This document shows positions 15,543 through 23,227 of a stretch of 43,810 nucleotides of DNA, in pieces. A program made the position numbers and the translations under genes. Within the stretch, counting starts at the first letter, position 1, and the number at the start of each line of letters is the position of its first letter. Under the pieces are notes generated by a model that saw only the letters and a list, made by a program, of their open reading frames with translations, made no database searches and was not told where the DNA came from. The stretch covers positions 9,872-53,681 of the forward strand of contig JAANWX010000108.1 in NCBI GenBank assembly GCA_018263575.1. The letters are read 5' to 3'. Source of the DNA: Chloroflexota bacterium (lineage in GTDB: Bacteria > Chloroflexota > Anaerolineae > Anaerolineales > UBA11858).

Positions 15543-16921
15543 AGCTTCTGCCAGGGGATAAATTCTTCCTCTGATCTATTTTGGCTGAATTGCTCTCTCA
15601 TATCTTCTAAGTGTTCTTTCCAGTTAGGACGCAGTAAGATATTGTCAACATTTCCACATAGTTGCTCCTGCTTCTCTTGATCTTCTTCTTTTTCTTGAGC
15701 GTCTATTAGCGGATCGTAGAACTGATGTAAATCAATCTCCTGGCTTTCTCCTAAAAGGCTGGCATCCGCTAGCTTTAAAGCCTCAAGATACTCTATACTG
15801 GCTTCCGACCAACGCTCTCCTGTAGTAAGCGCCTTACCCATAAGCAATCGAGCTCCTAAAGCAAAGTCAGCATGAGAGACAGACTTCCGTAAGCTCTTCA
15901 AGGCCATTCCGGTTTGGTCTAGTTCCAGGTATAAATATCCCAAGTTATAATGAGCAGCCGGGTGATCTAACCCTGTGTTAATAGCCTCTTTGAGCTCTGC
16001 GGCAGCTTGTTGAAAATTTCTTTGCGTCTGGTTTTGGATGGCTTGGCTTACGTGCATGAGCAAGCGCGTGTGAGAGCCTTTCTTGGCATTCACCCCCCCA
16101 CTTCCCTTTAAAATTGATGCCAAATTCCTATCTTCCCGGTTTGGTGTATCATCTTCGGTATCTTCGAAAATAACCTGAGCTAAAAGAGAAAGGGCGAGTT
16201 GCCGAGTCTCTTCGACTGGAGAAAGACCTGTCTCTTGCCCTTCCTGCCCAGAAGTTGCTACGAGTTGCGGTTTTTGGTCTTCTTCGAAGGGGCCTGTGCC
16301 TCCATGCGGCCGGGCCGGCTTGGGAAGCATCATGCCACGTTGTACTAAACTCACAGCCCGCTTGACCTTCTTATTCTCGGGCGCAATTCTCATGGCGCGT
16401 TCAATAGCCTGCTGCCCTTGCTGCTTTTTTCCTGCATGCTGCAATAAGCTGGCCACAATGAGATATTCACTAGCCGCTTTTGAGCTTTGACCTATTTGTT
16501 CATACACAACAGCTAGGCGAGCATGCGCCCGCAAATGTTCAGGGTGTGCGCCTACCGCCAGAGTCCAATTTTCAATGGCCTTTTTGACATCTTTGCGCTT
16601 TAAATGTAATTCAGCCGCCTGAGCTGCTGAAGAAGCCGCCTTTTGGTCATCGCCAAGGCGTTCATGTAAAATGGCTTTCTTTTCGAAAGATACCGGGTCC
16701 TCTGGAGATAATTCCGCAGCCCGCGCGTAATGCTCGAGGGCCTCTGCATACTCCCGCATCTCAAATAAGGCCAGGCCCAAGCTGGTTAACGCTTTCACAT
16801 CATTAGGGCGCTCATCCAAAGCTTGTTGATAATAAGCCGTCGCCCGACTCCAATCCTGGTCCCAGGCAGCAGAATGTCCTTGCTCAAGTGCTTCTTGATA
16901 ACGTTTTTCTTGTCCAGTCAT
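15485..16921 (-). CDS. TPR protein, N-terminal part of a frameshifted gene
   Basis: 478 residues as read, with TPR motifs throughout. The first blocks (about 5-110) are canonical, e.g. YAEALEHYARAAELSPEDP. A low-complexity linker lies near 215-290, and further repeats occur at about 305-410. It is a cytoplasmic scaffold-type protein with no enzyme domain; partners are unknown. It starts 15 nt after polA and is the last gene of the receiver/LC7-polA-TPR operon. The last ~23 residues appear to be out of frame after a missing C at 15554-15557, and the true C-terminus is probably encoded by the 14604-15542 frame. Confidence 0.75.
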   Translation of the reverse strand: MTGQEKRYQEALEQGHSAAWDQDWSRATAYYQQALDERPNDVKALTSLGLALFEMREYAEALEHYARAAELSPEDPVSFEKKAILHERLGDDQKAASSAAQAAELHLKRKDVKKAIENWTLAVGAHPEHLRAHARLAVVYEQIGQSSKAASEYLIVASLLQHAGKKQQGQQAIERAMRIAPENKKVKRAVSLVQRGMMLPKPARPHGGTGPFEEDQKPQLVATSGQEGQETGLSPVEETRQLALSLLAQVIFEDTEDDTPNREDRNLASILKGSGGVNAKKGSHTRLLMHVSQAIQNQTQRNFQQAAAELKEAINTGLDHPAAHYNLGYLYLELDQTGMALKSLRKSVSHADFALGARLLMGKALTTGERWSEASIEYLEALKLADASLLGESQEIDLHQFYDPLIDAQEKEEDQEKQEQLCGNVDNILLRPNWKEHLEDMREQFSQNRSEEEFIPWQKLCWKHIVIRLWMLSQISNA

Positions 16922-16936
16922 AAACGCTAACTCTCT

Positions 16937-19750
16937 TTATACACAGGATTCCAAAGATCCCCAATTCGAGCCACAGCGGGCATCTGTCACAAGGGGAACG
17001 TCTAATTGATAGGCCGATTCCATCGTAGAGCGTACCAAGCGAACGGTCTCACCCACTTCCTCTGAGGGAGATTCTAACACTAATTCATCGTGAACCTGGA
17101 GCAAAATTCTCGCCGAAAGAGTGCTTGCTGATAAGGCCTTGCCAACATGCAGCATGGCCAACTTCATTATATCCGCCGCCGTTCCCTGAACGGGAGCATT
17201 AATTGCCTCTCGCTCCTCTCGCCGGCGAACGTTATAATTCGAGGAGGTCTGCAAGCGCGGGAAATATCGCCGCCGCCCTAGCATAGTTTCCACATAACCT
17301 TCTTCTTTTGCCTGTTCCCGCATGGAGTCCAGAAATCGTTTGACGCCGGGGAAACGCTCAAAATAGGCTTGCACAAAATCTTCCGCCTCTGCTAAGGTCA
17401 ACTCTGTCGTCTGGGTCAAGCCATAGGGACTCATCCCATAAACCAACCCAAAATTGATTGCTTTGGCATGGCGGCGTTGATCTTTGCTCACCTCTTCTAA
17501 GGGAACGTTAAAAATAGCTGAAGCTGTAGCAGCGTGAATATCCTGTCCAGCCTTGAAAGCGTGCAGCATGGCCTCATCTTGGGCCATGTGGGCCACCACC
17601 CGCAACTCAATTTGTGAATAGTCGATGGCAATCAACGTCCATCCCGGAGAAGCCACAAAAGCTTTCCGTACCTGCCGCCCCATTTCCGTGCGAATGGGAA
17701 TATTTTGTAAATTAGGGTCAGAGGAAGCGATGCGCCCCGTCACCGTCCCCGCCTGGTTATAGGAGGTGTGTACGCGCTTGGTGCTGGGGTGAACTTGTTC
17801 CAGAAGCGCGTCCACATAGGTCGATTTTAATTTCGCCAATTCACGATATTCCAAAACCCAGGCCGGAACCGGATGCTGGCCCAGCATCCCTTCTAACACG
17901 CTGGCCGCGGTGGAATAATAACCGCTCTTTGTCTTTTTGGTTCTATCCGGCGGCTTGAGGCCCAAGGTAGAGAACAGCGCCTCAGAAAGCTGTTGCGGGG
18001 AGTTCAAATTAAAATCTTCCCCAACAGCGTTCACAACCTGGCGCTCTTTTTCGGCCAACCTTAGTTCCAGGCGAGAGGACATTTCCCGCAAGAAATCCTG
18101 GTCTAATCCAATCCCATTCATCTCCATTTTTGCTAGAATAGGAATAATGGGCATTTCAATTTCATCAAAGAGCTGCCGAGAGCTTACCCTCTCCAATTCT
18201 TTCTCCAAGATGGGTTTGAGACGAAAAACGACCACCGCATCATCGGCCGCGTAAGCTGCTGCATCCTTAATAGGCACCTCGGCCATGGTGATTTGGCTTT
18301 TCCCTTTCCCTATCAAATCCTCTATCTTCGTCATCTGGTGATTTAAACGCACCCAGGCCAATTTCTTTAAGCCCAAATTTCGAGAATCAGGATTCACCAC
18401 CCACTCCGCCAGCATAGTATCGAAACCCAGGGGGGAAACCTCAAGTCCCTGGCGTGCTAAAACCACGTAATCGTATTTAATATTATGGCCAATTTTGGGA
18501 ATATTGGGGTCGGTTAACGGGGGCCGCAAAGCCTCCAGGACATCCCCCATGGGGAGTTGCTCACCCAAGCCCGGCTTATGCCCCACGGGAATATAATAGC
18601 CTTGATCTTCCTCGACAGCCAAAGAGATGCCCACGAAATCAGCCATCATCTGGTCAGTGGAGGTCGTTTCCGTGTCAACGGCAATCACCTCCGCGGACCG
18701 CAAGCGCTTGGCCAGAGCCGCTAAACCAGCCGCCGTATCGATAATCTTCACCCGAAGGCCGTCTTCCTCTCGCAGGTCATCCCCTGCCGCAGCTTCCTGG
18801 GCTGGGGCGGCTTTCTCGTCCCCAAAAAGGAAGAGCTGCTCCCCCCTAACACGCTTGCCGTAGACCCCCTCGAGCGTATCCAGGCGCTTTAACAGAGAGT
18901 GAAACTCAAGCTCGCGGAACAAATCTCGCACCTTTTGGGGGTCAAACTTATCGGGCTGGGCGCGTTCCAAATCAATGGCTACCGACAAATCGGTCACAAT
19001 TTTGGCCAATTTCTGGCTCAAATAAGCGTCTTCTCGGCCTTCTTTCAACTTATTCCTAAAACGAGACTTGACTTCTTCTATGTGCTCATAAACCTTATCC
19101 AGCGTTCCATACTTCTCCAGAAGCGAGGTGGCCGTTTTCTCCCCCACACCATAAACGCCAGGAATATTGTCAGAGCGGTCGCCCATCATGGCCTTTAAAT
19201 CAACCACTTGTTCTGGCCAAACCCCCATCTTCTTCTTCACGTCCTCTCGAAAATAATCCCTGGCATCCGATATGGAGCGTTGGGGTAAATTGACACTCGT
19301 GCGCTCATCGACCAATTGCAGCAAATCCTTATCTCCGGTAATGATTTTCACCATCAAGCCCTGCTCGCCCGCCCACGTTGACAAACTCCCCAAAACATCA
19401 TCCGCTTCATACCCCTCCATCTCTACCCGAGGGATATTGAAAGTATCCACTAATTCCCGCATGCGTTCAATCTGGGGACGGAGGTCTTCGGGCATTTTTT
19501 CACGCGTGGCCTTATACTCCGGATAAATCTCATCCCGAAAGGTTTTTCCGGTATCAAATACCACTGCCAAAAAATCCGGACGTTCCTTCTCTAAAATGCG
19601 CAACAAAGCACTTGTGAAGCCGTATACGCCAGCCGTTGGTTCCCCGGCACTGGTCAACCACCGTCCGGTAGCCGTCCCCCCGCTGGTCAGGGCATAATAG
19701 GAACGATAGGCCAAAGCGTGTCCATCAATGAGATATAAAGTTGAAGGCAT
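16937..19750 (-). CDS. polA: DNA polymerase I
   Basis: A 937-residue Pol I with all three domains. The N-terminal 5'-3' exonuclease (about 1-300) has YLIDGHALAYRSYYAL and GYEADDVLGSL. The 3'-5' proofreading domain (about 330-530) keeps its catalytic residues: VDTET (Exo I), HNIKYD (Exo II) and YAADDA (Exo III). The polymerase domain has motif A DYSQIELRV, motif B KAINFGLVYGMSPYG and motif C QVHDELVLE. It acts in Okazaki fragment maturation and repair. The Phe in motif B predicts normal discrimination against dideoxynucleotides. A ribosome site (AAAGGA) lies upstream, overlapping the end of the previous gene, whose stop is 4 nt before this start. The two are clearly co-transcribed. Confidence 0.97.
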   Translation of the reverse strand: MPSTLYLIDGHALAYRSYYALTSGGTATGRWLTSAGEPTAGVYGFTSALLRILEKERPDFLAVVFDTGKTFRDEIYPEYKATREKMPEDLRPQIERMRELVDTFNIPRVEMEGYEADDVLGSLSTWAGEQGLMVKIITGDKDLLQLVDERTSVNLPQRSISDARDYFREDVKKKMGVWPEQVVDLKAMMGDRSDNIPGVYGVGEKTATSLLEKYGTLDKVYEHIEEVKSRFRNKLKEGREDAYLSQKLAKIVTDLSVAIDLERAQPDKFDPQKVRDLFRELEFHSLLKRLDTLEGVYGKRVRGEQLFLFGDEKAAPAQEAAAGDDLREEDGLRVKIIDTAAGLAALAKRLRSAEVIAVDTETTSTDQMMADFVGISLAVEEDQGYYIPVGHKPGLGEQLPMGDVLEALRPPLTDPNIPKIGHNIKYDYVVLARQGLEVSPLGFDTMLAEWVVNPDSRNLGLKKLAWVRLNHQMTKIEDLIGKGKSQITMAEVPIKDAAAYAADDAVVVFRLKPILEKELERVSSRQLFDEIEMPIIPILAKMEMNGIGLDQDFLREMSSRLELRLAEKERQVVNAVGEDFNLNSPQQLSEALFSTLGLKPPDRTKKTKSGYYSTAASVLEGMLGQHPVPAWVLEYRELAKLKSTYVDALLEQVHPSTKRVHTSYNQAGTVTGRIASSDPNLQNIPIRTEMGRQVRKAFVASPGWTLIAIDYSQIELRVVAHMAQDEAMLHAFKAGQDIHAATASAIFNVPLEEVSKDQRRHAKAINFGLVYGMSPYGLTQTTELTLAEAEDFVQAYFERFPGVKRFLDSMREQAKEEGYVETMLGRRRYFPRLQTSSNYNVRRREEREAINAPVQGTAADIMKLAMLHVGKALSASTLSARILLQVHDELVLESPSEEVGETVRLVRSTMESAYQLDVPLVTDARCGSNWGSLESCV

Positions 19751-19754
19751 AGGG

Positions 19755-21311
19755 TTAAATATCCTTTACGCTCCCCTGAAATTGACGTGTTTTATCAATG
19801 AACCCCCGTATGAGGGACATCGGCAGAGGTTTTCGCCCATTGACCATCAAATATCCAGGCGCCCAAAATGCCCCTGAAGGGTTTTCACGTGCCAATCGCG
19901 GAAAATCTTTAAATATTCGCTCCGAGGTATGTTGGCGTAACTGGCTCATCATACGCTCAGGAGCCATCTTGGGACGAACAGCCATAATCCACTGTAAATA
20001 ATTCGGGCGCACCGCCAAATGCTCTAACCGCCACCCAAAAGCTAAACTCAACTCTTTCAGCCACGCGTCAAGCTCCCGGGCCAAATCTCCCACCAGGCGA
20101 TGGCGGGGGAGACGTGGGATGAGCACGCAAACATAAGTCAGGTTTTGCAAGGCAGGGATGGGGGATTCGAGTTCAGAGAGTGCTAGGTCAAGCTCATCAC
20201 GAGCGGGGGGAGATTCCACGTCCGGCTCGGGGGGATGTGTCACCGTCCCGGCCCGCGCGCGGGGCTGCTCCGGGAGGGTGGTGGCCGTCTGTGGTGGGGG
20301 GGGCATCTCCTCTGCCGGGACAGAATCCACCACTTCTATTTCCGGCTCTTGCTGGGGTTCCGCCTTCGTCTGCGGGGACGGGGATTCTTGCGGAGCGAGT
20401 TCTATCTCTCCCGTGGCATCTGAGGGCGGCATATTCAACTCGGCCAAAAGGGCAGCAAAGGCCTCCGAACTAGTGCCTTCATCTGGGTCACCCAAGGGGA
20501 GATTCAGGGGCTGGGAGTCGGCGTTTCCCGCGTTAGGTTTTTCCGCTGGGATATTTGCCAAACTCCTGGCCAACTCCCCCGCTTGAGTTCGAATCTTGCT
20601 AAAGGGCACTTCTGTTTCGAAAGCTAAGGCCAAAACAAACTGAGCGCCCAAACTGGTAGCGTAGATAATATATTCGGCGTTGGTTTCTTCTAAGCCAATA
20701 AATCGTGATAAATCGCTCTCTCCATCGTGTCCCCAATAATGAGCAATTTTTTGAACGAGTTCATCGGCCGCGGGCTGTGATAATTGCCCGGCATAGGCCC
20801 ACATCTTTTTACCCCGAATGATAAGGGCGGCCTGGGCGGCCGTCTCGAGTGACAGGCGGGTCAGGTGCTGGGCCGTGCGGTCCACATCCTGGAGCCAAAC
20901 GGGAACTTCCTCCGTCCGGCGGGCGGTCGGGCCATCCCCTTCCTTCCCTTTGGCGACACCTGATGGCGACAAGATCTCTCCCACCGCCTCCAAAAAATCG
21001 GGAAGGTAAAAAGGTTTCCCCAGACAAGCATCAGGTTTCAGTTCAGGGAAGTCGGATGGTGAAAATGGTTCAGGAGAAATGAGGATGATTTTTATATCGG
21101 TCCGCTCTGCCCGCAGCCCTTTGACCACCTCTGAGAGAGGAATATCAACCTCGTCATCCACCACAGCCAGCGCATACTCCTTTTGCAGAACTTCTTTAAA
21201 AGCCTGCTTAGCGTCCGGAGCTATTGTTGGCTGAAAACGCTCATCCTCCTCGAGCACTTGCCGGATAAGCTCACCAAACGAGGTTGTGGGGGTGATCACC
21301 AGGATATTCAT
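19755..21311 (-). CDS. Degenerate receiver - roadblock/LC7 - inactive Y1 transposase fusion protein
   Basis: A 518-residue protein with three modules. Residues 1-115 have a receiver fold: Asp52/Asp53 at the beta3 end and Lys99 in LGKPF are present, but the beta1 acidic pair is replaced (ILVITPT). Residues about 136-255 resemble roadblock/LC7 (AAQAALIIRGKKMWAYAGQL), a fold that regulates small GTPases. A Pro/Glu-rich linker (256-385) leads to residues 391-513. These I align by eye to IS200/IS605 TnpA: YVCVLIPRLPRHRLVGDL fits the YHIVWCPKYRR.VLVG strand, and SERIFKDFPRL and FWAPGYLMV also fit. The HUH motif is replaced by NYLQW (437-441) and the catalytic Tyr by Phe504, so strand cleavage is not expected. 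It may be a domesticated nucleic-acid-binding domain. It is first in an operon with polA, and its promoter predicts a leaderless mRNA. Confidence 0.75.
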   Translation of the reverse strand: MNILVITPTTSFGELIRQVLEEDERFQPTIAPDAKQAFKEVLQKEYALAVVDDEVDIPLSEVVKGLRAERTDIKIILISPEPFSPSDFPELKPDACLGKPFYLPDFLEAVGEILSPSGVAKGKEGDGPTARRTEEVPVWLQDVDRTAQHLTRLSLETAAQAALIIRGKKMWAYAGQLSQPAADELVQKIAHYWGHDGESDLSRFIGLEETNAEYIIYATSLGAQFVLALAFETEVPFSKIRTQAGELARSLANIPAEKPNAGNADSQPLNLPLGDPDEGTSSEAFAALLAELNMPPSDATGEIELAPQESPSPQTKAEPQQEPEIEVVDSVPAEEMPPPPQTATTLPEQPRARAGTVTHPPEPDVESPPARDELDLALSELESPIPALQNLTYVCVLIPRLPRHRLVGDLARELDAWLKELSLAFGWRLEHLAVRPNYLQWIMAVRPKMAPERMMSQLRQHTSERIFKDFPRLARENPSGAFWAPGYLMVNGRKPLPMSLIRGFIDKTRQFQGSVKDI

Positions 21312-21317
21312 ACTTCC

Positions 21318-21346
21318 AGTTTATCACGGTATGCCGAGCCTATCAA
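21318..21346 (-). promoter_or_regulatory. Promoter of the receiver/LC7-polA operon
   Basis: On the minus strand TTGATA (21341-21346), a 17-bp spacer and TAAACT (21318-21323). Only six bases separate the -10 box from the ATG at 21311, so the mRNA should start at the A of the start codon. No Shine-Dalgarno is present. Confidence 0.55.
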
Positions 21347-21357
21347 GGAAAACTTTC

Positions 21358-21401
21358 TTCACATATCCCACATATCCTCTTCACAACTTCTTCATAACTT
21401 T
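21358..21401 (+). promoter_or_regulatory. Four tandem 11-bp repeats, probable OmpR-family operator
   Basis: TTCACATATCC, CACATATCCTC, TTCACAACTTC and TTCATAACTTT lie head to tail at an exact 11-bp period. OmpR/PhoB regulators bind such direct repeats as tandem dimers, one helical turn apart. The last repeats sit where a -35 box would be for a TATCAT at 21406-21411, as at PhoB-type activated promoters. The likely ligand is the regulator encoded at 22475-23161, and the likely target is the secreted protein gene at 21489. Confidence 0.55.
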
Positions 21402-21488
21402 GTTCTATCATGGAGGCAACTCAGGGATAACCGCCCTGAATAAGAAAATAGATTTTGGAATAGAATTTAGTTATAAAGGAGATTTACA

Positions 21489-22313
21489 ATGAAAAACCTA
21501 CTACTCATACTCACTGGTGTTGGAATCGCCGTTGTCGCCCTGGCCGGAGTGGGCTTTGCGTTTGCGCAAGGTGATACTCCTCCCGAATTCCCTCCCATAA
21601 ACCCTGAAGGCTTTGGTGAATGGGGACGAGGACGCGGCCTGGGGATGCGCGGAAACATAGAAGATAGCCCCCTCCACGATGTGATGAGCGCAGCCATCGC
21701 TGATGCTTTTGGCCTCACCGTTGAAGAGCTGGACGCCATGCACGAGAATGGCGAAACGCTCTGGACGTGGGCCGAAGCTCAGGGCCTCACAGTGGAAGAG
21801 TTCCAGGTCAAAATGCTCGAAGCCCGTCAAAACGCCCTCCAACAGGCCGTTGATGATGGCACAATCACCCAGGAACAAGCCGACCAGATGGCCAGCCGCC
21901 AAGGCGGCCCCGGCGTTGGACGGCCAGGACGTGAACCGGGAATGTTCGGCGGGGAAGCCAGCCCTCTGCATGACGCGATGAGCGCCGCTATCGCCGATGC
22001 CTTCGGGTTGACCGTGGAAGAGTTGGACGCCATGCACGAGAACGGCGAAACGCTCTGGACATGGGCCGAAAGCCAAGGCCTCACAGTGGAAGAGTTCCAG
22101 GTCAAAATGCTCGAAGCCCGTCAAAACGCCCTCCAACAGGCCGTTGATGATGGCACAATCACCCAAGAACAAGCTGACCAAATGCTCGAGCACCAGGGTG
22201 GCCCCGGTTTTGGCGGACAAACCCCCGGCGCAGGCCCTTGCCAAGAGGGAGATTTCTCTCCTCAAGGTATGCCCCACGGTGGACGCGGTGGAGGCGGGCG
22301 AGGTAAATGGTAA
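21489..22313 (+). CDS. Secreted protein with two DUF2680-like repeats
   Basis: A 274-residue protein with signal peptide (about 1-27, ending near FAFAQG) and two ~78-residue repeats at about 58-136 and 156-235. Each reads PLHD.MSAAIADAFGLTVEELDAM and ends TITQEQADQM, like the YckD/DUF2680 family of Firmicutes and Chloroflexota secreted proteins. The tail is Gly/Arg-rich. A good ribosome site (AAAGGAG) lies 8 nt before the ATG. The role is unknown. Position directly before a two-component system, and a tandem operator upstream, suggest it is the target or periplasm-like modulator of that system, comparable with CpxP-type arrangements; this is inference. The second halves of the repeats are identical in DNA over 89 bp. 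Confidence 0.85.
   Translation: MKNLLLILTGVGIAVVALAGVGFAFAQGDTPPEFPPINPEGFGEWGRGRGLGMRGNIEDSPLHDVMSAAIADAFGLTVEELDAMHENGETLWTWAEAQGLTVEEFQVKMLEARQNALQQAVDDGTITQEQADQMASRQGGPGVGRPGREPGMFGGEASPLHDAMSAAIADAFGLTVEELDAMHENGETLWTWAESQGLTVEEFQVKMLEARQNALQQAVDDGTITQEQADQMLEHQGGPGFGGQTPGAGPCQEGDFSPQGMPHGGRGGGGRGKW
21783..21871 (+). repeat. 89-bp identical direct repeat, unit 1
   Basis: Identical base for base to 22077-22165 inside the duplicated secreted protein gene. The flanking parts of the same repeat differ at many silent sites, so this tract was probably homogenised by recent gene conversion. Confidence 0.85.
22077..22165 (+). repeat. 89-bp identical direct repeat, unit 2
   Basis: Second copy of the tract at 21783-21871. 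Unequal recombination between the copies would delete or add one 78-residue domain. Confidence 0.85.
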
Positions 22314-22404
22314 ACTAACCTTGTCATAGCGCATTATCTAAGTACTTGATGCAGCGCTACGTTGAGAAAGTGGGCAGTGTGATACACGCTGTCCACTTTT
22401 TTCG

Positions 22405-22474
22405 GTATAATGCCACTTGCCACTTGCCACTTGCCACTTGCCTCTTGCCCCTCGCTCCCCATCCCACACCACCT
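22405..22474 (+). repeat. 7-bp CACTTGC tandem repeat leader of the response regulator
   Basis: About five CACTTGC-type units (22410-22450) grade into a C-rich, G-poor stretch that runs into the ATG at 22475. No Shine-Dalgarno is present. The reverse-complement unit (GGCAAGT) recurs at 12075-12098 and 26688-26728. Confidence 0.75.
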
Positions 22475-23161
22475 ATGTCCACCATTCTTATCATCGAAGA
22501 CGAACCAGAACTAGTCAGAGTCCTCCGCTCCTACCTGGAAAAGGAGAATTTCGAGGTGTTGAAGGCCTACCGGGGAGATACCGGCCTCAAGCTTTGGGAG
22601 CAAGAAAAGCCTGACCTTGTCCTCCTCGACCTGAACCTGCCGGGGATGAACGGCCTCGACGTGGCCCGTAAAATTCGCCGTAAGTCCCAAACCCCCATCA
22701 TCATGGTCACCGCTCGCGTCGAGGAAATGGATCAATTGATCGGCCTGGAGTTGGGCGCGGATGATTACATCACGAAACCCTTTTCACCTCGCGTGGTTGT
22801 CGCCAAAGTACGCGCCGTGCTGCGCCGGACGACATCTTCCCCGGAAGAACTCCGCACGATGGCCATAGGCAACCTAAAAATCAATATTGACGCCCATACT
22901 GTCACCCGAGAGGGGGAGGGGGTGGATTTGACGCCCACGGAGTTCACCCTCCTCCACACCCTGGCCGAGCAACCCGGAAGAGCCTTTTCCCGGCTGCAAT
23001 TACTAGAAGCCACCCAAGGCGCCGCTTACGAGGGATACGAGCGCACCATTGATGCCCACATTAAAAACTTGCGCGCCAAATTAGAAAAAGACCCCAAAAA
23101 CCCGACTTATATCGAAACCGTCTTCGGAGTAGGGTACCGCTTCGCTCACTCGCCATCATAG
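22475..23161 (+). CDS. OmpR-family response regulator
   Basis: A 228-residue regulator. The receiver (1-120) has the acidic pair Glu8/Asp9 (ILIIEDEPE), phospho-acceptor Asp52 in LVLLDLNLPG, the switch Thr in MVTAR and the conserved Lys in YITKPF. The C-terminal winged helix (about 130-225) has DLTPTEFTLLHTLAEQPG and a recognition-helix region ERTIDAHIKNLRAKLE, typical of OmpR/PhoB. It precedes its sensor kinase by 66 bp. The ATG at 22475 begins the receiver; earlier in-frame starts run through repeat sequence. It probably controls the secreted-protein gene upstream through the 11-bp repeats at 21358-21401. Confidence 0.92.
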   Translation: MSTILIIEDEPELVRVLRSYLEKENFEVLKAYRGDTGLKLWEQEKPDLVLLDLNLPGMNGLDVARKIRRKSQTPIIMVTARVEEMDQLIGLELGADDYITKPFSPRVVVAKVRAVLRRTTSSPEELRTMAIGNLKINIDAHTVTREGEGVDLTPTEFTLLHTLAEQPGRAFSRLQLLEATQGAAYEGYERTIDAHIKNLRAKLEKDPKNPTYIETVFGVGYRFAHSPS

Positions 23162-23227
23162 AATAAAATTAACTTCAAATTACTCTTTACCTCGTCACCC
23201 CATCACCCTATCACTTTATAACTCACC

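Noticed and set aside
19773-20141. An active IS200/IS605 insertion sequence
   Set aside because: The Y1-like domain is fused to other domains in one gene, lacks catalytic residues, and no flanking IS200 ends were identified.
21501-22334. A 277-codon open frame antisense to the duplicated secreted protein
   Set aside because: It mirrors the repeats of the real gene, which has a signal peptide and ribosome site on the other strand.
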